DNA of 64,000 bases from Phycisphaerales bacterium. Its GTDB lineage: Bacteria; Planctomycetota; Phycisphaerae; Sedimentisphaerales; Anaerobacaceae. Made by a program: the position numbers and the translations under genes. Each line of letters starts with the position of its first letter. The first letter of the stretch is position 1. Positions 35,452 through 43,751 of this stretch are shown piece after piece. The notes under the pieces are model-generated. The model searched no databases and was not told the origin of the DNA. It saw only the letters and a list, made by a program, of their open reading frames with translations. The DNA is taken from positions 29,225 to 93,224 of the forward strand of contig PLLM01000059.1 in NCBI GenBank assembly GCA_003141275.1, read 5' to 3'.

Positions 35452-37323
35452 ATGAAAATGCAGAATTCATCTCAATATCGTTATTGGGCTTTCATCAGCT
35501 ACAGTAACCAGGACAAGAAGTGGGCGAGCTGGCTTCACCGTACGATTGAAACTTACGGTATCCCGGCGCAACTGGTGCGACATACTACGCCGGTCGGCGA
35601 ACCAGCGCCGAAGCGATTTCATCCGCTGTTTCACGACCGGGCCGAACTGCCGGCCGCATCCGACCTCGGCGTGGAGATTGAAGATGCTCTGCGCGCCTCA
35701 CGATACTTAATCGTTGTGTGCTCGCGGCATGCGGCGCAATCACGCTGGGTTAATAAAGAAATAGAAACGTTCCATTCTTTCGGCAGACATCAGCGTGTCC
35801 TGGCAATGATTGTCGATGGCGAGCCGAATTCAGGAGGCGAACAAGAGTGTTTCCCGCCGGCACTACTGGCGCACGAACCGATTGCCGCTGATGCGCGCCC
35901 CGAAGGGGACGGGAAAAGCGGTGCCAAGGTCAAACTTCTGGCTGGAATGCTGGGTGTAAGTTTTGACGCATTGCGCCAGCGTGATGCGCAGCGTCGAATC
36001 CGTCGTCTTGAGTTTACACTTGCGGCGGCATTGCTGCTTATCTTTGGCATTGGTGCTCTGGCCTGGCATGCGAATCAGCAGCGAATCAAAGCCATCAAGG
36101 CACGCCAGCAGGCGGAGCGAATGCTGGAGTTCCTTGTCTATGGAATGCGCGACGACCTTGCATCTGTTGGCAGATTAGACCTTGTTGAAAAGGTCAAACG
36201 ACGCGTGGACGAATATTACAAGCAACTCGGGACAGAGGCCTCTCAACCCGTTACCTTGCACAACCGGGCGTCTGCTGTCAATAACGAAGGTGATCTTTTG
36301 AAGTCCCAGGGCGACCTTTCCGGTGCGTTAAAGGCCTATCGGGAATCGCTGGTTATTGCCCAGCATCTCGCGCAGAGCGACCCGACCAACGCCGAGTGGC
36401 AGCGGAACTTGAGCGTCAGCCATAACAAAGTAGGCGATGTTCTACAGGCACAGGGCGACCTTGCTGGTGCGTTAAAGGCCTATCAGGAATCGCTGGTTAT
36501 TGCCCAGCGTCTTGCGCAGGCCGACCCGACCAACGCCGTCTGGCAGCGTGACTTGGCAGTCAGCCATAACAGAGTAGGCGATATTCTGCTTGCACAGGGT
36601 GACCTTGCTGGTGCGTTAAAGGCCTATCAGGAATCGCTGGTTATTGCGCAGCGTCTCACCCAGTCCGACCCGACCAACGCCGGCTGGCAACGTGACTTGG
36701 CATTCAGCCATGGCAAAATAGGCGATATTCTGCGTGCACAGGGCGACCTTGCTGGTGCGTTAAAGGCCCATCAGGAATCGCTGGTTATTCGTCAGCGTCT
36801 CGCTCAGGCCGCCCCGACCAACGCCGGCTGGCAGCGTGACTTGGCCTCAGCACATTGTTTTGTGGGGGTGGTATTGCAGGAGCAAGGCGACTTGGCGGGG
36901 GCGCTGGGAGCGTATCGGAAGTATCAGGCGGGAATGGAGCGATTGGCCGGCTCCGACCCGACCAACACCGGCTGGCAGCGTGACTTGAGCGTCAGCCATG
37001 AAAAAGTCGGCGATGCGCTGATAGCACAGGGCGACCTTGCTGGTGCGTTAAAGGCCTATCAGGAATCGCTGGTTAATCGTCAGCGTCTCGCGCAGAGCGA
37101 CCTGACCAACGCCGGGTGGCAGCGGGACTTGTGGGTAAGTTACTGGAGGATAGCGGATATCTGCGAAAAGACCGGCAGCGGCGAGGCGATTGCTTGGTTG
37201 CGCAAGGCGTATGAGCAGTTGTCCGATATGAAGCAACGCGGCCTGTTCATCTCCGCGGCAGACGAGAAGTTTTTGCTGCATTTACGTCGGAAGGTCGAAG
37301 GTGCGACCGATGCGAACCACTGA
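35452..37323 (+). CDS. TIR - TM - TPR-like repeat protein
   Basis: YRYWAFISYSNQDKKWASWLHRTIETYGIP..SRYLIVVCSRHAAQSRWVNKEIETFHSFG; TM LEFTLAAALLLIFGIGALAW; repeats GDLAGALKAYQESLVIAQRLAQSDPTNAGWQRDLAVSHNKVGDVL. Confidence 0.9.
   Translation: MKMQNSSQYRYWAFISYSNQDKKWASWLHRTIETYGIPAQLVRHTTPVGEPAPKRFHPLFHDRAELPAASDLGVEIEDALRASRYLIVVCSRHAAQSRWVNKEIETFHSFGRHQRVLAMIVDGEPNSGGEQECFPPALLAHEPIAADARPEGDGKSGAKVKLLAGMLGVSFDALRQRDAQRRIRRLEFTLAAALLLIFGIGALAWHANQQRIKAIKARQQAERMLEFLVYGMRDDLASVGRLDLVEKVKRRVDEYYKQLGTEASQPVTLHNRASAVNNEGDLLKSQGDLSGALKAYRESLVIAQHLAQSDPTNAEWQRNLSVSHNKVGDVLQAQGDLAGALKAYQESLVIAQRLAQADPTNAVWQRDLAVSHNRVGDILLAQGDLAGALKAYQESLVIAQRLTQSDPTNAGWQRDLAFSHGKIGDILRAQGDLAGALKAHQESLVIRQRLAQAAPTNAGWQRDLASAHCFVGVVLQEQGDLAGALGAYRKYQAGMERLAGSDPTNTGWQRDLSVSHEKVGDALIAQGDLAGALKAYQESLVNRQRLAQSDLTNAGWQRDLWVSYWRIADICEKTGSGEAIAWLRKAYEQLSDMKQRGLFISAADEKFLLHLRRKVEGATDANH
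36304..37140 (+). repeat. 144-bp in-frame tandem repeat (6 copies) encoding a 48-aa TPR-like unit
   Basis: Anchor gac(c)tt(g)c(t)ggtgcg at 36313, 36457, 36601, 36745, 36889, 37033: exact 144-bp spacing. Confidence 0.95.
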
Positions 37324-37334
37324 ACCTTTCGATA

Positions 37335-37377
37335 TGCCAATCCTGGTCGGCTTCGTGTTAATGTGTGAGAATAAGTG
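37335..37377 (+). pseudogene. CHAT-protein C-terminal tail remnant
   Basis: atc ctg gtc ggc ttc gtg tta atg tgt gag aat aag tga = ILVGFVLMCENK*; cf. CWAAFVLMGEYR* at 42.4 kb, both followed by GTGAACGAAAATCCTGC(A/G)GAG. Confidence 0.5.
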
Positions 37378-37402
37378 AACGAAAATCCTGCAGAGGTAAT
37401 CT

Positions 37403-37489
37403 ATGGGTCAGGAGTGGCGAAGTGTTAGAGTTTTTATTAGCAGTACCTTTCGCGACATGCAGGTGGAGCGGAGAGGGTATTCTATTTAA
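37403..37489 (+). pseudogene. DUF4062 N-terminal remnant (MGQEWRSVRVFISSTFRDMQVERRGYSI*)
   Basis: 28-codon ORF with the DUF4062 signature RVFISSTFRDMQVER, then stop. Confidence 0.75.
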
Positions 37490-37544
37490 GTTTTTGGGAA
37501 AGGTTTGACGCGATTTCAATTTTGCTTAATCTGGAGAATTAACA

Positions 37545-39074
37545 ATGACAGCAAAAAGGAACGTTCCGGATGTCCAGGTGTTTATTAGCTATCGACGGGA
37601 AACAGGTTCGGAGTTAGCAAGGCTTATCTGGGATGCACTAAAACGACGCGGTTACGCTGCCTTTATGGATGTTGAAGACCTCCGGAGCGGTCATTTCAAT
37701 ACCGCTCTATACAACAAGATTGAGCAAGCCTCAGACATGGTGTTGATATTGACACCGAATTGTCTTGATCGTTGTCAAGAGGAGAACGACTGGCTCAGAT
37801 TAGAGGTTGGGTACGCTATCAAGCATAAAAAAAATGTTGTCCCAGTCATGGCCCGTGGATTTCAATGGCCTCCCCTTGGTTTTCTTCCGCCTGATTTGGC
37901 AGAGTTGCCGAATCTTCAAGGTGTTACCCATTCCCACGACTTATTCGAGGCGAGCATAGATAAGCTGGAACAACTGCTCATTGCCAAACCCCGCTTACCC
38001 ATTAGGAAAAAACGCGTTTGGGTAGGCGCAATAATAGCGATTGTGCTCATATTTATTGTATTGTGCGTATTTTTGAGTAGGTTAGGTATTCATAATAAAA
38101 TTTCTCTGCCCAACTATATAATAGAAGCAAAAAAATGCTTCGACCGTAAAGACTACGCCTGTGCTTTCGACGCCTACAGTTTAGCTTCAGATACAGACCT
38201 CCAGGATATTGCCCTCCACAGGCAGATTGAGGAATGTGCCAGACGTGGGCATCTCGAAAAGCAGTTTCTTGAGCGATATCTCACTCTTGTCGCTCAACAC
38301 CCACAGCAAGCCGTCCTACATAACTACCTAGGCAATGCTTACATGATGATTGACCCCCAGGATAAAGACGGCAAGGCCAGCCAGCAATATGAAACTGCTT
38401 TAAGCTTCGACCCAAAACTTTCATCACCGCTTGCAAATCTTGGCATCATTTCATATCGTGCGGGTAAATCAGATGAAGCCGAGTCATTATTCAAGCGATA
38501 TCTGGCTGTTGAGCCGAATGATGCTCAGGGCTGGGTTAATCTTGGCCTGCTTTACATAGACAAAGTTCAGAAAAACACCGAAGAGATGATTGCTTTGAGG
38601 GAAGGGGAAAATGCCCTGCGTAAAGCAATCCAACTCGAGCCGGGTTCCGCCTCTGCATACAAGGCGTTGGGAAGACTCATGGCGGCTACTGGTAGTAAGA
38701 AAGAGGCTCTTGACGCCTTTCAGCGGTCATTTGCCTTAAATGATGCACAGTCGGATGTGCGCCAACAGGTGGAACTTTTGGCATGGGAATCAGGCGGTGC
38801 TCGTTTCCCTGGCATCAACGCAGACGATTTCAAGACCCGTGGACTTGATAAGGTTGATGCTAATAAACCTGCCGTTGTTATTGCTATGCAATCGCTCGAC
38901 CAAGGAAAGTTCCAGGAAGCTGAGGCCGTTTGCCAGGAGTGGATAAAATTGGAGCCGGATAACCCGCTCGCCTGGCGAATTCTTGGACGTTCTTACGAGG
39001 GGCAGGGACGTGCAGACGAAGCTAGTCAGGCATTCGATAAGATTGGGATACTCTCAGAGCCAAATAAATTTTGA
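37545..39074 (+). CDS. TIR - TM - TPR protein
   Basis: VQVFISYRRETGSELARLIWDALKRRGYAAFMDVEDLRSGHFNTALYNKIEQASDMVLILTPNCLDRC..DWLRLEVGYAI; TM VWVGAIIAIVLIFIVLCVFL; TPRs. Confidence 0.9.
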   Translation: MTAKRNVPDVQVFISYRRETGSELARLIWDALKRRGYAAFMDVEDLRSGHFNTALYNKIEQASDMVLILTPNCLDRCQEENDWLRLEVGYAIKHKKNVVPVMARGFQWPPLGFLPPDLAELPNLQGVTHSHDLFEASIDKLEQLLIAKPRLPIRKKRVWVGAIIAIVLIFIVLCVFLSRLGIHNKISLPNYIIEAKKCFDRKDYACAFDAYSLASDTDLQDIALHRQIEECARRGHLEKQFLERYLTLVAQHPQQAVLHNYLGNAYMMIDPQDKDGKASQQYETALSFDPKLSSPLANLGIISYRAGKSDEAESLFKRYLAVEPNDAQGWVNLGLLYIDKVQKNTEEMIALREGENALRKAIQLEPGSASAYKALGRLMAATGSKKEALDAFQRSFALNDAQSDVRQQVELLAWESGGARFPGINADDFKTRGLDKVDANKPAVVIAMQSLDQGKFQEAEAVCQEWIKLEPDNPLAWRILGRSYEGQGRADEASQAFDKIGILSEPNKF

Positions 39075-39083
39075 AAACAGACG

Positions 39084-42000
39084 ATGAGTATTGGCAAATT
39101 AGCGAATAATCTCATGGAAAACGACTTTATGCTTTTGGCGAAGCTTTGGAGAAAAGAGGCCGTTGCTATTAAACAAATGTTGGAATTACATTTGGTACGG
39201 CTAACGATTGTGTATGGAACAGCATGTTTATTTATTCTGTTTGTATCAACTATTGCCTGTGGGCAAGGAATCGAAGAAGCCAAGGCAGCCTATGAGCGTG
39301 GCTACAAGGCTTATGGTACTGGGGATATGCCTAAAGCTATCCAGGAGTGGTCAGATGCTCTGCGTATTTATGAAATCACCCCGGGCACAGAAGGTGACCA
39401 TGCGGATTGCTGTAAGAACATTGGCGTAGCGCTCGAGAAAATGGGCAAGGACGAGGAGGCAATAGCTCGTTATGAACAGGCGTTGCGGCTGTACCAAACC
39501 ATCAAAGGCACAGAAAGTGATCAGGCGGCCTGCTACGAGCAAATAGGCGTGGCGTTTTGGATAATGAGCAAGTATGAGGAATCGATTGATAGCTTGGGGA
39601 AGGCGTTATCTGTCTACAAAACGATCTCTGGCACCAAGCGAGATCAGGCAGACTGCTATTTAAAAATCGGCGTGGCGCTTTGGAAGCTGGGCAAATGTGA
39701 GGAAGCAATAGTCAGGCGGGAGCAAGCATTGGCTATTTACAAGACGATCGATAACACGGAACGGGATCAAGCGAGCCTACATTATAATATTGGCTGGGCG
39801 TTCGCTAACATGGACAAGTTTGAGGATGCACTTGCCGAGTCGGGGCAGGCTTTGGGCCTCTATAAGACCATTAAGGGTACTGAACAGCAACAGGGACATT
39901 GCTACTTGAACATGGGCGTGGCGCTCCATAGGATGGGCAAGCATGAGGAGGCGATTGCCAGGCTCGAGCAGGCCCTGGCAATCTACCAGGCGGTCACAGG
40001 CACGGAGCGATGGCAGGCAGGGTGCTTCAAGAACATTGGCAGTGTGCTTGATGATATGGGTAAGTACGAGGAAGCAATATCTCATCAGGAGCAAGCGTTG
40101 CGCTTGTACCAAGCCATCAAAGGTGCAGAGCGGGACCAGGCAGGCTGCTATGTAGATTTAGGAGTGGTGCTCGGATACATGGGCAAGTATAAAGAAGAGA
40201 TCGCCAAGCTTGAGCACGCGTTGGCTATCTGTAGAAATATCAGTGGCACCGAGAGGGAGAAAGCGACCTGCTATCTGGACACCGGTTGGGTGCTTTGGAA
40301 CATAAGCGAGTATGAAAACGCCATTTCCAAGTGCGAACAAGCTATATCTGTCTACAAGGGCATTGAAGGCACCGAGCGGGAACAGAAAGCCTGCTACGGG
40401 AACATAGGCTGGGCGCACTTTGAAGCAGGGCAGTTCTCTGAAGCTATTGAGACGTTTCGGCAAGCCGGACACAGTTGGTGGGGCTCTCAGGGTCTTGGCG
40501 ACGCATACCGTTCTCGTGGCCAGCCAGGGGACAGACAAAGAGCCGTGGAAGCATTCTGGGATGCAGTGAATATAGCTGAACAGACGCGAACTTCTGTCAA
40601 AGCCTTCGAGCATCGCACGGTGATCTTCGAAGAACCAGCCACGGTCTTCCCTGCCTTTGTGAGTTTGCTGGTAGAACTCAATGAGAAGAAGGCCAAAGTA
40701 GAACAGCCGGAGATTCTTCACTGGTCGATAGACCCAAACTCTGACCATGCTTTGTTAGAGTCTGCCTTTCATTTTGCCGAACGGGGCAAGGGCCGAGCGT
40801 TAGAAGATGCTCTGCGGGAGAAGGTATCATTGAAGGCTGCTACTCCCGATATGAAGTTGCTTTCCGAAGATAAAGAATTATCTCTACGTATTAGTAAACT
40901 ATTTTCACTAAGAGAAGAACTTCCTGCTACCGAGCCTGAGCGACGAAAGAAGTTAACCGAGGACATTGAGCAGTTGCAGCAGCGGCGGAACATGATAGAG
41001 GCGGAGCTGAAACGCACAGTGCTTGGAGCATATATCTCTCCTGAATTTCGTAAGCCAATGGATATGGCTAAGGACTTAGAGCCCAATACAGCGGTATTGC
41101 AATATTCCATAGGTGAAAAAGAGGGCTGGTTGTTGATTCTCACCCGGGAAGGAGTCGCCGCCTATAAGATAGAAGTTAATACACCTGCTCTTCCTGAGCT
41201 TTTGCCGCGACAACAAGCTACTCTTGAGCAATTAGCAAACGCTTGGAAAACACGACCTGACAAGGTAGGTCTTGATGGCCTGGTGCGTTTAGCTCGTGCC
41301 CGAGTTGAAGACCAGGGTCGTTCTGAATCCCAGCGTAAGAATATAGTTGATGCCAACCAGGAAAAGGCAATTTTAGAACGTCTTGGCAAAGCGGTATTGC
41401 CTGATACGGCTTTGGCCGATTTGCGCCAAAAAAAGATACACCATCTGCTGGTGATACCTGACGGAAGTCTGAATTATGTTCCCTTTGCCATGCTACGTAT
41501 CAAAGATAAAGACAACAAGGCAACTCAGTACGTGATCGAGGAGTTTGCCACTTCTTCAGTTCCTGCAATGACCACCCTTGAAACCATTCGCAAGCAGAAA
41601 AAAGACCGACAAACTAAGCAGAAAACAGAAAGACGCCAGTTATTAGCGTTTGCCAACCCAGACTTTGGAACAGGCGTACTTTTACCGGCTGCTGATGAAC
41701 TTGTCACGCGTATGCGAAGTTTTCGACATGATTACTATAGCGGCATTGGTCTGAAACTGACTTCCTTGCCAGAGACAGAGGCCGAGGCAACAAGAGTTGC
41801 GTCATTATTTGCAGAACCCAAATTGTGCCGCGATCCTATGGAGAATTGGCCTGAAGGTGAATCGGTAGTGTGCGTATCCGCCGGTGCCAGTGAAGAGCAG
41901 GCCAAACGACTGTTAGCTGGCGGTGACCGTGCACCTCACTGGCGATACGTACTATTTAGCACCCATGGGATGGCTGATACCCGCAACGGCATGCTGTCCT

Positions 42001-42410
42001 GTTTGGCGCTATCAGCACCTGGCAAGGATTCCACGGAGGACGGTCTATTACAGGCACAGGAGATTCTTGATATGGAGTTGGACACAGACCTCGTGATGCT
42101 TTCGGCGTGCCAAACAGGATTAGGGAGGTTAAGTGGTGGAGAGGGTTTGGTGGGCTTAAGCGGAGCATTCTTTGTGGCAGGGACTGAAACAGTAGGTGCG
42201 AGTTTGTGGCAGGTACCCAGCGCTCCGACGGGTCAGTTGGTGACGGAGTTTTTCAAGAACCTAAAAGAGGGCAAGGTAGACAGGGCTGAGGCTATGAGGC
42301 AAGCCCAGTTGCAGGTGATGCGGCAGGGCAAATCTCCGGATGGTAAGAATGCTGATTACTCTGCTCCATTCTGCTGGGCAGCTTTTGTGCTGATGGGTGA
42401 GTATAGGTGA
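39084..42410 (+). CDS. TPR - CHAT (caspase-like protease) protein with N-terminal hydrophobic segment
   Basis: LTIVYGTACLFILFVSTIACG; TPR array; C-term YVLFSTHGMADTRNGMLSCLALS...LMLSACQTGLGRLSGGEGLVGLSGAFFVAGTETVGASLWQV..APFCWAAFVLMGEYR (CHAT His/Cys motifs). Confidence 0.92.
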   Translation: MSIGKLANNLMENDFMLLAKLWRKEAVAIKQMLELHLVRLTIVYGTACLFILFVSTIACGQGIEEAKAAYERGYKAYGTGDMPKAIQEWSDALRIYEITPGTEGDHADCCKNIGVALEKMGKDEEAIARYEQALRLYQTIKGTESDQAACYEQIGVAFWIMSKYEESIDSLGKALSVYKTISGTKRDQADCYLKIGVALWKLGKCEEAIVRREQALAIYKTIDNTERDQASLHYNIGWAFANMDKFEDALAESGQALGLYKTIKGTEQQQGHCYLNMGVALHRMGKHEEAIARLEQALAIYQAVTGTERWQAGCFKNIGSVLDDMGKYEEAISHQEQALRLYQAIKGAERDQAGCYVDLGVVLGYMGKYKEEIAKLEHALAICRNISGTEREKATCYLDTGWVLWNISEYENAISKCEQAISVYKGIEGTEREQKACYGNIGWAHFEAGQFSEAIETFRQAGHSWWGSQGLGDAYRSRGQPGDRQRAVEAFWDAVNIAEQTRTSVKAFEHRTVIFEEPATVFPAFVSLLVELNEKKAKVEQPEILHWSIDPNSDHALLESAFHFAERGKGRALEDALREKVSLKAATPDMKLLSEDKELSLRISKLFSLREELPATEPERRKKLTEDIEQLQQRRNMIEAELKRTVLGAYISPEFRKPMDMAKDLEPNTAVLQYSIGEKEGWLLILTREGVAAYKIEVNTPALPELLPRQQATLEQLANAWKTRPDKVGLDGLVRLARARVEDQGRSESQRKNIVDANQEKAILERLGKAVLPDTALADLRQKKIHHLLVIPDGSLNYVPFAMLRIKDKDNKATQYVIEEFATSSVPAMTTLETIRKQKKDRQTKQKTERRQLLAFANPDFGTGVLLPAADELVTRMRSFRHDYYSGIGLKLTSLPETEAEATRVASLFAEPKLCRDPMENWPEGESVVCVSAGASEEQAKRLLAGGDRAPHWRYVLFSTHGMADTRNGMLSCLALSAPGKDSTEDGLLQAQEILDMELDTDLVMLSACQTGLGRLSGGEGLVGLSGAFFVAGTETVGASLWQVPSAPTGQLVTEFFKNLKEGKVDRAEAMRQAQLQVMRQGKSPDGKNADYSAPFCWAAFVLMGEYR

Positions 42411-42482
42411 ACGAAAATCCTGCGGAGCATGGAATATAATATGACCAAGGTGCTTTGTATTCTGCAACGGTATGTCAGCCAG

Positions 42483-42734
42483 GGCTAAAGGCAGGGGTAG
42501 GCCTTAAATTTTTGTCAGGGTATGGAGGTGTGACATTCGCTAACGCCTTGAAGGGTAAAGAGTTACGCGTTTTGGCGGTTCTCAAAAAGCGACAAAAGTG
42601 CCATCACTTTCCGGCCTGATTGGCCAAATATCCGGTATCTCCTGGTCCTTATATGATGCCCCCGCTAGTGGTTTGCAGAGATAACTTCTTGGCAAGCAGG
42701 GAGTTATCTCTTTCTTTTTGCTCTCAAATTAACC
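42483..42734 (+). repeat. About 250-bp downstream element, copy 2
   Basis: ggctaaaggcaggggtaggccttaaatttttgtcagggtatggaggtgtgac...gttatctctttctttttgctctcaaattaacccc. Confidence 0.85.
42678..42720 (+). terminator. Rho-independent terminator in 250-bp element copy 2
   Basis: GAGATAACTTCTTGGCAAGCAGGGAGTTATCTC then TTTCTTTTTG. Confidence 0.75.
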
Positions 42735-42870
42735 CCGTACTATAAAAAATTCATCCGACGTTAAGTTTTGAGAACACCTGATCTTACAAGCAGCTTATTT
42801 TGCTGAAATTGGTCGACTTTCCAGCAGTTATGCAGTATAATTTATTTGTCAGAGACATCGTGGTATGCTT
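42734..42870 (+). repeat. Dispersed intergenic repeat, subtype A (copy 3)
   Basis: cgtactataaaaaattcatccgacgttaagttttgagaac...caagcagcttattttgctgaaattggtcgactttcc...gcagtataatttatttgtcag. Confidence 0.75.
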
Positions 42871-42986
42871 TTGCGAACAACCGGCTGAAGGCGACGCGGA
42901 CAGGCCGCGTGCTTGAGCCGGAGCGTTATGTGGCGAATACAAGAGTAGGGCATAATCAGGTGAATGCGCAAAAGGAGGATTCAACC

Positions 42987-43559
42987 ATGTTATCATGGTT
43001 AGTAGCGCAGATTCATGCAGCCAAGATGAACTCAACCGACGAAGATGTGCGACGAACTGCTGCAGAGAGGCTATATCAACTCATGGTTCGAGGCAATCCA
43101 ATTGCCGCCCGCATTCTTCTCAATAGAATGTGGGATTTTTCCCTTCCTCTCTTCGTGCAGTGGGGATTGTGGAAGTCTGGAACGAACATCCAGGAAATGG
43201 TCCAGTTTTACACTCTGGATTTGTCGCGGCCAAAGTCGCTAAGCGAATTTGAAGAATTGAAGCCACGATTCAGGTATTTTCCGGAATCACAACGGCATAT
43301 ATACACTGAGTCACCGGAAATGATGAATCTAACGTTGCGTACCCACGCTGGCTCGGCGCTATGCATGATTGGGGCACCGTCCATCGTCCCACTAAGAGAC
43401 GCCCTCGATCGCTCTGTGTTTAGTGGCTTGCATAAGCACAAAGCAGAATCCATGGCGGCGGAAATCTTGCACGCTCTGGATGGTCTGACACCCAGCCTTC
43501 GGTCGAAGCATCTCCCTAATGGGCCGCAGGTGAACTTCCACCCGGAGTTGTTTCGATAG
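42987..43559 (+). CDS. Hypothetical protein (helical)
   Basis: AGGAGG 7 nt before ATG; MLSWLVAQIHAAKMNSTDEDVRRTAAERLYQLMVRGNPIAARILLNRMW...; longer ORF from 42846 lacks an RBS. Confidence 0.6.
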   Translation: MLSWLVAQIHAAKMNSTDEDVRRTAAERLYQLMVRGNPIAARILLNRMWDFSLPLFVQWGLWKSGTNIQEMVQFYTLDLSRPKSLSEFEELKPRFRYFPESQRHIYTESPEMMNLTLRTHAGSALCMIGAPSIVPLRDALDRSVFSGLHKHKAESMAAEILHALDGLTPSLRSKHLPNGPQVNFHPELFR

Positions 43560-43629
43560 ATTGTGTTTATGCGAGAAAGCGGTAAAGAAGTACTACGTAA
43601 AGCTACAGAGGAATAGGCGATGGTCTTCC

Positions 43630-43743
43630 CGTACTATAAAAAAACTCGTCCGATGTTAAGTTTTTTGGGAAAGCCGATCTTCCAAGCAGCATATTTTGCT
43701 GAAATTGGTCGACATTCATTCGGTTCTGCGCTATAATTCCCGC
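43630..43743 (+). repeat. Dispersed intergenic repeat, subtype A (copy 4)
   Basis: cgtactataaaaaaactcgtccgatgttaagttttttggg...caagcagcatattttgctgaaattggtcgacattcattcggttctgcgctataattcc. Confidence 0.75.
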
Positions 43744-43751
43744 CTAAGAAT

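Noticed and set aside
36304-37140. Regularly spaced repeats resembling a CRISPR array
   Set aside because: Units are 144 bp, contiguous and in frame, coding TPR-like repeats; no short repeat/unique spacer structure.
42860-42985. Group II intron or RT remnant before the 42987 gene
   Set aside because: GC-rich coding-like stretch only; no GUGYG start or domain V found.
5814-43743. GTTAAGT (GTTRRRY) in the dispersed repeats as further attC sites
   Set aside because: No complementary RYYYAAC arm or imperfect stem with extrahelical bases around it; only the 14711-14800 site has the full structure.
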